The notes under the pieces were generated by a model. It was not told where the DNA came from. It ran no database searches and saw only the letters and a list, made by a program, of their open reading frames with translations. A stretch of 64,000 bases of DNA from Tubiluchus corallicola (taxonomy: Eukaryota > Priapulida > Priapulimorpha > Priapulimorphida > Tubiluchidae), in contig JAQGDQ010000996.1 in NCBI GenBank assembly GCA_030141605.1, forward strand, positions 1-64,000, read 5' to 3'. Positions 36,001 to 47,100 of this stretch are shown piece after piece; position 1 is the stretch's first letter, and every line of letters begins with the position of its first letter. The position numbers were made by a program, and so were the translations under genes.

Positions 36001-38437
36001 AGAAATTCTTTTGGTAATGAGGTTAATGGCAGTGGACGAGCAGGTAACAGATTCAATGCAAAACTGCTACCCTAGCGCATGATAAACATACCTGTTTATA
36101 AACAAAACGGTACTTAACATGATTGTTTCTACATATATAATGCACGTACTAATAAAAGGAAGTAAAGATGTCATAAAAGTAGGAAAGGCTGTTTGGGCAC
36201 ATACAATGTCTTATTTTAAGTACATGAATGAAAAATATTGAGTCAATTAAGCGGCAACTATTGTAATTAGATTACAACTGTAACTGCCAGAACTTTCACA
36301 ACAATTACTACCCATTGTAATGAGTTGGAGGAAAAGAGACACTGAAAAAGTGTAGACTAGTCGGGATCGTAGCTGATGTATTTGTGACTTACGTTTATCG
36401 TGTCTGGAGGTTTGGCATCGAAAACCAGGTTTCCCTTTATCAGTGTCAAGTCATGCGTGGCAATTGTTGCGCCAGATCTCTTGTCACATACTGAATCATG
36501 AAGTTTAGTCTGGAAATAAAATTTCAATTGAATAACATTTCAGTTAAAAATCTGGATAACATATTCATGCTCTTACGGTGACGACAATGGCTAGACCGGA
36601 AAAGAAGAATGTTATAACTTTTCTATTTGCGCCATTGCGCCATTTGCTATTCAAACCCTGTTTTATAAATCCATTTGGAATGCCATCTTTGTCATTTTAG
36701 AATTATAGGAAAAGCAAGCACATCTCAAGAATGGTTTTGCCGTCATTTATAAGTTGACTGATATGGGGCACCTGACCTACTCAACCAGCAATGTGAGCTT
36801 TTATGCTGTATATATCACTTTGTTTACCTGTGAAAGAGTTACTCTTTTTTCTAATATACTTGACTAAAGCAAGTTTTCATAATACTGTAAGTGCTTTCTA
36901 AACGGTGCTAATGCCTTCCAGCAAAACATCGTTAAATGAAGCCAAGGCTTCCATAGAATGCAATGTAAAAGAATTGAGATACCATCCTGCTTTATAAATC
37001 CAGTTGGAATGTCCTTTTGTCATTTTTAGAATTGCAGGAAAAGTCGGCACATCTCAGGAACTTACGGCTTTGAGGCCATTTGCAAGTTAACTGATATGCG
37101 GCACCTTCTCTGCTCTAGTGTTCTAATTTACGCTCTTGTGCTGCATGTATTGCTTTGTTTACTTGCAATACCATTTTTTGTCTAATGTACTTGATTAAAG
37201 CAAGTGTTCATAATGTCTGTAGGTCGTAAAAGTTATTAGTAAATACTTTTGTTAAGATGATATAAGCAACGGAAGTTTGTTAAGAAAATATGCAGTAGCA
37301 AACCAGCTAGTAGGTTAACAAACACCACTTTGCTAGGATGAAAAAGTGGTTGGCTGGCCTGCTATCTTCTTTAACAAGTATAACCATCTCCAAGTTTACT
37401 ACTATAACACTTTTGCTATTTGATAAATTAATATTTCTACATACCTGAAGGGAAATAAATTTTTTAAAGGTGTTCCCCTTAGAAAAATCTATGTTCTTCA
37501 TAATGCAGCAGACTATAAAAGGCCGAATTTCTCGAACGGTTTCAGTCATTAACACACAGATCGTGGAGTCCTGACAATGCTCAACCTTTACCGTGTGCTT
37601 CGGTGTTGACTCCATCTTGTCCTCATCTTTCTTTTCTCGTTTTTTCTTTCTTTTTTCGTCTTTTCCACTGCCTGCCTTTTTAGTGGTGGAATCACCAGCT
37701 TTTAACCGTGGTGAGTTTTTGCGAACATACTCCAGTGCTGCCTTTGTTTTTGATTGAATAAACAGTTTTTCTAGTCGTTTATCAGCAAGTTTGTTTCCCA
37801 TCATATTCAAATCCTTTAGCTTTGGACAGTCCGCAACTTCGGCTGGAATGATTTTAATCGCATTATTTGAGAGGTCAAGCATTTTCAGTGAATGTAAGCT
37901 TTCGACATCTGGCGGAATATCAGCTATTCTGTTATCGCTAAGATTTAATGTCATTAATCCCTTCAAAAAGCATAAAATGATGGGAAAATCTGAAAATTCA
38001 TTGTGTGATAAGTCTAACGTTGCCAAATGTTGGAGGGCCTCAATGCCATCTGGTAATGACGACAGTAAATTGTTCCCTGCCAGTAGTGTCTGAAGTTCTG
38101 TCAAAGTAAAGAAAGTTTCTGGCAATTCTTCAATTCGATTATTGGAAATGTCTAGAAGCTTTAGTTTTGTGAGACGACAAATTGCAGTTGGTAATTCTTC
38201 GAGCTTGTTGCTGTGCAGAACTAGGTTGGTAAGGCCAGAAAGGTTTGCTACGTCACGCGTAAGAGTTTGCAGGCCACATTTACTCACTTCTAAAAAGTTT
38301 AATGACTTCAGTGAGTAAATCGTTGCTTCCAAGCCATCTTCTTCTATTTCTTTTGCCACATCAACTCCTGTAAGCACTAATTCCCGTCTATTCTCTGATT
38401 TTGCCAAGTCGATTGCATGTTTCATAGAAGCCGACAT
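30092..38437 (-). CDS. LRRC47: LRRC47, leucine-rich repeat protein with B3/B4-type domain, complete
   Basis: Five exons in transcript order: 37,445-38,437; 36,393-36,509; 34,880-34,998; 31,280-31,382; 30,092-30,370. All phases agree, giving 536 residues; human LRRC47 is a little longer. The ATG at 38,435-38,437 starts MSASMKHAIDLAKSENRREL, then about eight leucine-rich repeats of the LxxLxLSxNxL type (residues ~45-240), a lysine-rich linker (~250-285), and a C-terminal region related to the B3/B4 domain of phenylalanyl-tRNA synthetase beta. Diagnostic blocks are FKKFISLQTKLHDSVCDKR, ATIATHDL, NTFSGIHKYLYLLQGK, STKDIFVEVTSTKDMQICK and VIEQVRVIDSNEHLKVVYPS, matching the family order. The splice after exon 3 uses GTGAGT, which restores SGIHKYLYLL; an earlier GT would break the frame. 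Molecular function is not established; the domain suggests RNA or nucleotide binding. Confidence 0.95.
30503..31243. mobile_element. piggyBac-like TTAA-bounded MITE (complete copy), LRRC47 intron 4
   Basis: Begins TTAACTCCTTCAGGACC and ends GGTCCTGAAGGAGTTAA, a perfect 17-bp inverted repeat that includes the TTAA target. It is 741 bp with no transposase. A second, 3'-truncated view of the family is at 1-362. Insertion lies between LRRC47 exons 4 and 5. Confidence 0.85.
31533..31980. mobile_element. Pogo-like MITE (CAGTCAAC family), copy 2
   Basis: Starts CAGTCAACCTCGTATATAAG, ends in the inverted CTTATACCCGAGGTTGACT, and has TA on both flanks. Internally it aligns with 22,853-23,316 (GAGTCAGACCGAG, CGGTATGT.GGAAGCTCC, TTTCGCTTTGATCATAGGG). 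Lies in LRRC47 intron 3. Confidence 0.8.
32650..34800 (-). mobile_element. 5'-truncated RTE-type LINE in LRRC47 intron 3
   Basis: Encodes the reverse-transcriptase and C-terminal part of an RTE-like non-LTR retrotransposon on the same strand as LRRC47. The endonuclease domain and 5' end are absent. The 3' end carries a short TAAGG-type tandem tail (CTAAGGTCTAAGGTAAGGTA on the minus strand), as RTE elements often do. The 5' break is near 34,790, about 80 bases from LRRC47 exon 3. Confidence 0.8.
32670..34790 (-). pseudogene. RTE-like reverse transcriptase remnant
   Basis: Two in-frame segments, 34,299-34,790 and 32,670-34,295, are split by one TGA at 34,296-34,298 where an arginine CGA is likely (CpG decay). 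The upstream part has the linker typical of RTE proteins (RRRGNRKEMWIQEKTWEL). The main part holds RT blocks NNKAAGEDQITAELLK, NWRGITLMSIPGKVLS, QAGFRKGRSC, FIDFKKAFDSVHR, GVKQGCIMSPFLF, and the catalytic FADDIALL near the centre, then C-terminal AGHILRLSESR and GRPKTTW. Not functional here because the endonuclease is missing. Confidence 0.85.
35488..36263. mobile_element. CAGTAGG-type MITE, LRRC47 intron 2
   Basis: Starts CAGTAGTAGACGCTTAATAG after TA and ends GCGGCAACTATTG before TA. It aligns along its length with 39,766-40,695 (TTTGGGACCGAC, CCTATTAACCGATGGGTGT, AAGCCTGAAAG, ACATATATAATGCACG). Confidence 0.8.
36655..37225. repeat. Direct duplication of ~240 bp in LRRC47 intron 1
   Basis: The blocks at 36,655-36,895 and 36,983-37,225 align from TTTATAAATCCA(T/G)TTGGAATG to TTGA(C/T)TAAAGCAAGT. 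The offset is about 328 bp and divergence is considerable, so this is an old tandem duplication. Confidence 0.7.
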
Positions 38438-39765
38438 GTTGGAAACAAACTCCGCGCCAGGCAAACGCACTCGAGCATATTTTAAGCGTTACATGATTTA
38501 TATATTTTTTTGCGCCTTGGACAAGAAATAACGATCGCTTCAGCCTGCTAGGCAAAGCGTGACATTAAGGGTAAGCATAGAACGCTCGAGTTTTTTTAGT
38601 TCGAACTCGATTCAAACATAAAACTATAGCTTCGAATAATTCAGCACTTCAATCATATATGTTCTTTAAAATTAAACGATTGAAACATCATGCAATTAGC
38701 ATAATTTAGCTGCTGTGATTTCTGTGCACAATTTTAAGCAAATCATTAGTCGTTTTTTTGCAGAACAAAATCGAGTGATATGCATGATCTTTGTAAGACT
38801 AATTTTTACTGGTGGTACGAAAATCTTTCAATCTCAGTTCAAATTCGAAGCACTGAAGTTCGGCTTGTTTCGAATTCGCTTCTGGTACTGAATGCTCACC
38901 CCCTAAGGGACATACTAAAAATGTTTCAGTCTGCCAATAAGCTACTGTCCAGTACTGATATATATTTATAACTACTTCTGTCCTTCTAGGTTTGTAACAA
39001 AACGTTTTGTGACTAATGTGATACAACTACACACAACAAACCCGCTGTCTACTAAGTGAGTCTACACCCATGTTGAGTTACTGTATTTGGATCAGATTAT
39101 GTATCAGTTTTGCTTAATATGCATATGGGATAATAGTGCAAAGATGTAACTACTTTAATTATAAACTGATTACTTACTGAAAACAATGTTACCAAATACA
39201 ATCTTATAAAAAATGTGAAATGTTCATAATTACAAAAATATATAGATAGAAACACTGATTTTATTGTCCTGCTTCAGAAGCCTGTTTCACAGTAGTTTTA
39301 CATACTTCAACACTTACAAAGTATCAAAATTCTAATCAGCAATAACAACAACATTAGCCACTTCGCTACTAATTATTATGCATATGAAGACATTTAAGGT
39401 CGAACTACAGTAACTAACATTCACACACACATACACAAAATCAAATTTACAGCCCATTTTTAAATAACTTAACTACAGTAATGTAAAACAAACACAAGTA
39501 TTTAAGTAAGTATACATGCCTAATCATAAGTTAGAAGTATTTACAGACAAAGGTTTTACATACAGTGATAATTTACATCAACTGGGAATTGGATAAGTTG
39601 TTAAATTAATAACGATCTACATTCTTTAAATTGCATTACACTGTTTGATTTAATCACTGAAAACACAATGACGTGTTGTACATCAGTGGTACAATAAAAA
39701 GTAAGACCTGAGAATTAAATATTGGCTAACAAGTATCAGTTAAGCACTGAAAGAAAAACAAACTA
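38438..39765. other. Intergenic region upstream of LRRC47
   Basis: Holds the 5' side of LRRC47 and presumably its promoter. No TATA box or other named element is clear, and the open frames are short. Nothing else supported. Confidence 0.4.
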
Positions 39766-40695
39766 CAGTAGGGGCCACTTAACAGACTCACTTTGGGACC
39801 GACGAGTTTTGACACAATTAACCGACGGAACCTATTAACCGATGGGTGTTGTATTACAGGTATGGAAGTATGAGTCACCAGTTTACTATGCACTGCAAGG
39901 TGTTTAATGAATTTTAGAAATGAAGTAATGCCTAAATTCCTTTGTGCAGTTAAAAATTAGAAAAAGTATGTTAAAATATTAATTTATGTAAGTGAGTTAG
40001 CAATAAGTTAAAAAGTATACTTTTCTAAATCATAGACTTTTCTAAGTCTGTTTATTTGCAAAAATTACAAAAATTCCTTCAAAGTCGGCTGCTTCATTTT
40101 CTCGCAAAAAAATGGCCGACAGAGTTCTCATCATTATAACAACGTTGATGTGCGTGAGTAAAACAGTTTTGAGTCGTCTGCTCACTTACATTGTCCTTAT
40201 TTGCTCTAAGATATTTACTGTTGTAAATCACAACGAATACGATTATACTGTACCTGCATCTTGGACTGTTAACTCATTAAGCCTGAAAGAGTGATTTGCA
40301 ACGAGAGCATCAAAAGGAAACCGCTAGGCAAGTTAAATGTTTAGCTTCCAGAAATTGTTTGGGTAACAGTGGGCAACAGATTCAAAGCAAAACCGCTACG
40401 CTAGCATATTAGTGCATGATAAACATACCTGTTTATAAAAAAACGGTATTTAACATAATTGTTTCTACATATATAATGCACGAAGGGGAGGTAAAGATGA
40501 CATAAAAGTAGGAAAGGCTCTTTGGGCACATACAAATATCTTATTTTAAGTAGGTGAATGAAAAACATTGAGTCAATTATGAGGAGCTATTTGAGTCAAT
40601 TACCGATGGTTTATATGTATATTTGAATAGAAGCGGCCCGTTCCAGGTGTTTTTGAGTCAATTAAGCAATTTAGTCTATTAAGCGGCGCCTACTG
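39766..40695. mobile_element. CAGTAGG-type MITE, longest copy
   Basis: Begins CAGTAGGGGCCACTTAACAG and ends with inverted CTATTAAGCGGCGCCTACTG. It is about 930 bp with no transposase; the left flank is TA. Related sequences are at 3,598, 22,203 and 35,488. Confidence 0.8.
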
Positions 40696-40757
40696 CTTAT
40701 AATATATATATGGTGTAGCATGAAGTCTAGTATGGTATGCAGACCCCTCCTCTTCCC

Positions 40758-40759
<2 letters not shown>

Positions 40760-40819
<60 letters not shown>

Positions 40820-40860
40820 TCTCTCTCTCCCCTCCCCCTCCCTCCCCCCTCTCTCTCGCT
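40760..40860. repeat. (CT)n microsatellite
   Basis: Nearly pure CT dinucleotide tract with C-rich end. The RE- or LS-repeat reading frames across it are artefacts. A tetranucleotide CAGC/CAAT-rich stretch follows at 40,965-41,020. Confidence 0.95.
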
Positions 40861-41191
40861 CGTGTGCACACGCACAAATTATTGTTTCTGGTAAGAGTTT
40901 TTACTCCTTTTTAGTCCTGTTATTCAACTTGTCTGCAAGAGCAGAATCGTTTACCTAAGTACAATCAACTAATCAATCAATCAGCCAGCCAGCCAGCCAA
41001 CCAATCAACCAATCATTAGGTAACTTCAAACAGTTATGCTGCTACTTGACAGATAATATTAGGTCGGTGTTGATAGACACGAAATTCCCTTGATTTTTTA
41101 CAGTTGACATCACTACCAACTGTGGCATTTACGAAAATGACGCACGCAAACTGCCAGCTGCCGCATGAACTCTGTTGACTAGAATGTTTTA

Positions 41192-44100
41192 TCACTGTGA
41201 CTGGTTTCTCAGCTGTGCTTGCATCTGACTCAACATCTGCTGCATTCGAGCAATCTATAAAATAAAATCAATTTGTCAATCAATCATTCAATTAACTAGT
41301 CAGTCTATCAGTCACATACTTAGTCACTTAGTTAATCAATCTATCAATCAAAATGATTAGCAGTATCTATAATGTCATTAGTTGCATCCAACAATTTTTT
41401 ACACAATTTGGTGCACAGCCAGTGACATTCAACACTTGTGGCAGGACCAAAACCCAGCTGATCAAAGGTAATCTTGTATGATGAGCCACTGAACCAGCAG
41501 ATGAGCACTAGCCATAAAAGGATGAGTTTACGCCTTCCTCAACAGGTGACTAACTAACCAAAATGAGTATTCAACTCGGCTGTCACTTGTCCATTCAATG
41601 GCTAAGCCTGGTTTTGTCAACTTCGGTGCTGCTCGATTGGTAAGCATTCACAGTAATAATCTCATCCTAACTTAAGGAAACTCAACTGCTAATTTTGCAT
41701 AAAGAATCTACTAATGTATATGAATTCAATACCTCTGCGTCTTTCTCTTGAAGACGTTTGTCTTGCTCGGCTACGCCATCAAAATTCTGGCACGAATCTC
41801 TTTTCAATTTCCTGAAAATGTTCATTATATTCATCATTATATAATAAGATTATAGTTTTTGCAGTTAATAACAAATATTGTTAATCAATGTTAACCGCAA
41901 AGGGGCTGCTGAGAAAACGATTGTCTACAGAAATTCAAATTGATATGATTCAATTTTAACGATTTATCTCAGATTTTGAAGTCTCTTTTCAAGCATTCAC
42001 TTGATACGTAAGTAATGTAGCCATAAAGTAAGGCGGGGGAGGGAAAGGAACCTATGACGGAATCTCATCGTGAAGGAGGGTACAGGTCTAAAACGCGTTC
42101 CGTGCCGCGGCCACGAGGTAGTTCTAGAGGCCCGCTCCTGGTCTAGCCACCTGGGAGGGCTGCCTCCGTCAACTCGTGAAAATCTCCTCGCACTCGTAGC
42201 TCCAGTTGGCGACTGGATAGGGGCCTGCGTGTGCGTTGGGGGGGCATTCCCGAGGCCACCTTTCGGTGACAAGTCCGTCAGTACTAGGTCCCTGATCTCT
42301 TCCGTTCGGAGGGGGCTGGTGAGTGCCAGTCGGCTCCTGGGTTGGAGTTTACCCGTTCTAAAAAACCACAAAACTAATGAAATGTATAAAAAAGAAAAAT
42401 CGAGCTCAGCACGGCTCACTACCCTAACAAAATTAAAACCTGCTGGGAACAAGCCGGTGAAAGCCGGATCTTCCCGTGAACCAAATTTGAAACCAGAACA
42501 GCCGGAAATTACGGAGTTCTTGGAAGAAAAGAAAACTGATGACATGCAAGTCTCTGAAAAAGGGAATCCATGGACTACAAAGACCAGTAAAGGTTCGGCA
42601 TCGTCAGAGTGTACTCTGAACACCGTACCTGCCCCAGAAGGAGTAGATACCCGGAATCCTGGTGCTCCAAATGAGCCCAGCAAGCCCGAGGAATCGAAAC
42701 CGATGGGGAAAAATCATGAAAAAAACCGGCGGAAGAAGGAAAAGAGACGACTTCTGAAAGGTGTGTCGGCTATGTCGATCGCCAATCAGGAGGAGGCTCC
42801 CACTCCTAACCCATCGGTGGTGAAAAAGAGAACGAGCAGCGCTCTCTCAACTCCAAGTCCGATCTCGAACGTGAAGCGACCCCGGGGTGACTCCGGGCAA
42901 GCGGGACGTAAGGGAGAGGAAGGTCAAAAGGGTGAAGGCACAGAAGGAAGCAGTAAGGCCTCATACGCCAAGGCTGTGAAGTCCGGCGGCCAACACCTTA
43001 AAATTACAAAAAAGGACGCGGGAGAAGACCCTCTGGACGGCTCGGATTTACGGGCAATACAGTCGGGGATCAACCGTGTCCTTCTCAGAACGGATCCGGG
43101 GTTTCTTGTCCGCATTGAGAGGACCTACCTACATGAAGGTAAAGTCCACGTCATGTGCAAGGACGAGAAAACCCTGGAGTGGGCAAAACAGCTTGTCCTG
43201 GACATTGAAAACCCATCTGTGGGCCACCCGGGGTACGAGGCGAGAGGACCGAAAGATCTTCCGCCAGCAAGGACCTTCGGGGTTTGGATTCCGGATGAGG
43301 ATGACATCAAAATCGAGGATCTGCTGACGTTGGTGGACCGATGTAATTCGGAACTCCAACGGAAGCACATGGAGGTCCGCGGCGGGTCAAAAGGGGTCGG
43401 CGGAATGCTACACGTAGTAGCGGTCTGGGAACCGTCCCTGTCAGGTCTGGAACGACTGGAGTTTGCTCCGTACGCCGGATGCAAACGAGTCACGTTCCAG
43501 TCCAAAAAGAAAAAGAAAAAGGAAAACCAAGGGAAAGCCAAGGAACCGGAAACACCTGTTCAAACGGTGGATAAGGGTCCAGAAGTGAGTACCGAGGGTG
43601 GAAAAACCCCCGACGTTGCCACTGGAACAAAGGAGCTGCCGTCTGTCGAGCAATCGCAGATGAAGGCACCCGAGTCTAGTATGGAAACGTAAATACAGAA
43701 AAGTATGGGAACAGGGGCTAAAATAAAATCCCGGCCGCAGACAGTCTTCGGTGGAAATACCCACGGTAGATTGAATGTTATTTCCGGGGACAATTTGGAT
43801 AAAATAGGTGAGAAGCCAGCACAAAGTGTCTCTGGTATTGAGTGCTGGCAAATCAATCTTCACAAAAGCAAAGCTGCGAGTTACAACTTGCAGGATGTTG
43901 TAAAACACATACGTACCGGGTTAGTCTTTGTACAGGAACCCTGGACGCACGGTGGGGAAGTTAGGGGTAAACTCCGAGGACGGTTTCCAGGGAAACCGGA
44001 ATGGAGAAAGGCCTCGGGCGTGCATTTATGCCACTCCTAACCTAAAATGCTTTTTACTTCCAGTGTTCTCGAATACAGACATTGTGGCAGTTAAAGCAAA

Positions 44101-47100
44101 AAATGTGTGCCGGGATGGAGATGAGTTCATTTTCGTCTCGGCATACATGGTGCATGATCAACCGGCTCCCCCTATGTTACTCAGGGAACTGATATCATTC
44201 GGGGACGGCGATAAAACTCCAATTATTGTGGGGACTGATGCTAATGCGCATCATACGTTATGGGGTTCCACCGATGTCAACGACAGGGGTGAGGAACTCT
44301 TGGAGTATTGTGCACGCGCTAATCTTGAGTTCTGTAATGTTGGCCGTAAACCAACGTTCCGAACAAAAACAAGAGAAGAGGTGCTAGACTTGACACTGAG
44401 GAATCTGCATGCAGGGGACATAGTATGCGATTGGTATGTCAGTGACGTGCCATCGCTGTCGGACCACATGTATATAAGATTCCTGGTGAAAAGCAGTATT
44501 TCAAAAGAAAACCCACTCATCAGGAACATCCGCCGTACTTGCTGGGAAAAGTATGCGGAAGAACTTGAGCATAAACTTCCAGAACTGAACCGGGAATACA
44601 AGGTGTCCTCCAATGAGGATATTGAGGATTTGGCTGATGAAGTTCAGGCTGCTGTTATTCATTCTTATGAAACTGCTTGCCCATTACGTAGGCAGAGGAA
44701 GAAGGATGGGAACAAATGGTGGAATCCGGAGCTAAGCCGTCTCCGCAAGGAGGCGCGCAGGGCTTGCAGGAGAGCCACTAAGACTAAAAATCAACGAGAC
44801 TGGGAAACAAGAAAGCTAACCCAGTCTATATTCAAAAATGCCGTCCGGAAGGCGAAACGCCAATCCTGGCGGAGTTTCACGGAAAAGATGGAAGATCAGG
44901 CACCAACTGCTAGGTTGGTAAAGGTCCTCCGCCGAAATAAAGCAGCGCAGTTAAGCTGTGTGTATAAAGAAGACGGTAAATTAAGCAGTTCACCGGAGGA
45001 AACTTTAAACCGGCTCCTCGACACCCTATCACCAGGGAGTCGAGTAACGGAACCAGACACATCCACAGACTTGCCTGTTTGCGCGACCGTGGATGAGGAA
45101 TTCATCGCTTCCATTTGCTCGGAAGAACGAGTGAAAGCGGCACTGTTTGAATTCCAACCTTTCAAGGCTCCGGGACCGGATGGTATATATCCAGTCCTGT
45201 TGCAGAAAGGATGGAAATACATTAAAAAACACTACCTCATGCTTTTCCAGACATGTCTCAGGTATGGTTATGTACCGAGATCCTGGAAGGAAGGGAAAGG
45301 AGTATTTTTGCCGAAACCCGGAAAGAATAGCTATTTAGAAGTCAAGTCTTTCCGGATGATAACATTAACGTCATTTCAACTGAAATGGTTGGAGAGAATA
45401 GTCCTCTATCAATTGAACGAGGATACTGAATTACAAGCAAGACTATCCAATGTGCAGTATGGCTTCCGTGCAGGCGTTTCCACGGAAACTGCTTTGCACG
45501 AGTATGTACAGCGTATTGAACGTAGTCTTGCTAAAAAGAAGCTCTCACTAGGTGTCTTTTTGGATATTGTTGGGGCATTCGATAACGTTTCTTTTAATAG
45601 CATATCCGCCGCATTGCTTGAACTTGAGGTATCGCCAGTTCTTATCCGCTGGATTGAGAACATGGTAAGGTGCCGTACAGTCCAAGTAGAGCTTTGTGAT
45701 GCCACGGTAAAGAGGGAAGTAGTAAAGGGAAACCCCCAAGGCGGAATACTGTCTCCCTTGCTATGGAACTGTGTCTTGAACTCTCTGCTTAGGGAATTTG
45801 AAGAAAATGGAATTTATGCACAAGCCTATGCCGACGACCTGGCAGTTCTAATAGCTAGTGCGAACGTATCGACGGTCAGAAGGAGGGCGCAAAATGTAAT
45901 TAACATTGCTGCTGAATGGTCCAGGAAAACTGAACTAGAATTCAGCAGTAGTAAGACCGAAGTAATCATGTTCACAAACAAGAGAAATCCAAATATTGGG
46001 GATCTCTGGATGAATGGACAGAAGCTTCAACTCTCCAATGAAGTGAAACTGCTAGGGGTAACCCTAGACAGTAAACTGACTTGGAAGAGCCATATAACAC
46101 GAGTCACCAACAAGGCGACGGCGGCACTTATGCAATGCAGACAAATTGTTGGTAAAACGTGGGGTATCCAACCGCGGATCATGAAATGGATATACACGGC
46201 AATGGTGCGTCCTTTCATGACATATGCGTGTGTGTCCTGGGTCAGCGGGTTGGAAAAAATGTACCTCAGGAAAATGCTCCAGAAATTACAGAGATTAGCA
46301 TGCTTAATGATTTCTTCAGCATTCCCAAGTACTCCTACCGGTGCATTGGAGATGTTGTTGAATATCACACCAATAGACGAGTTCATTCGGTCGGAGGCGG
46401 TCCGAGGGTCATACCGTATAGATACGGCGGGGCTCTGGACAGCGAAGACCGTGGGAACTTTTGGTAAGTCTAAAAGTCATATCGATGTGTGCAATAGCTA
46501 TAGGCGCGACCTCCAACTGTTGCATATGCCGGGTGATTTAAGAAAAAGAACACGCGTGTTTGAAAGAAATTTCGAATGCCAGATTCAGGAAAGAGAAATC
46601 GCTATCAAATCGGAAGGCGAAATGGATAGGAACTGTGTCAGGTGTTATACCGATGGTTCCAAACTGGACGGAAGGATCGGTGCAGGTATACGTATCGAGT
46701 ATCCGACTGAGTCCAGAGTATTGGAGGAGTTCTTCTATCTTGGGAAATTGAGTACTGTTTTCCAGGCAGAAGTTTTCGCCATCTCACAAGCGGCGGAGAT
46801 AATGTCTTCGGAAGGACTCCAGAATCAATCAATAGTCATCCTGTCAGACAGCCAGGCGGCTATTAAAGCTACTGAAAACAATACAGTAAAATCTATCTCG
46901 GTTTTACGATGTGTTGAAAACTTGAACATACTTGGAAAAAGAAACCGAGTCTTGGTTACATGGATTCCTGGACACGAAGGAGTACATGGTAACGAAGAGG
47001 CGGACAAACTTGCTAAAAAGGGATCTGAGCTCTCTCCGGAGGGACCAGAACCCTATCTGCCCGTCCCTTACGCTAGCTGTGTCTACGCGATTAAGGGATG

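Noticed and set aside
40671-40958. RE-rich and LS-rich proteins.
   Set aside because: Direct translation of the (CT)n microsatellite.
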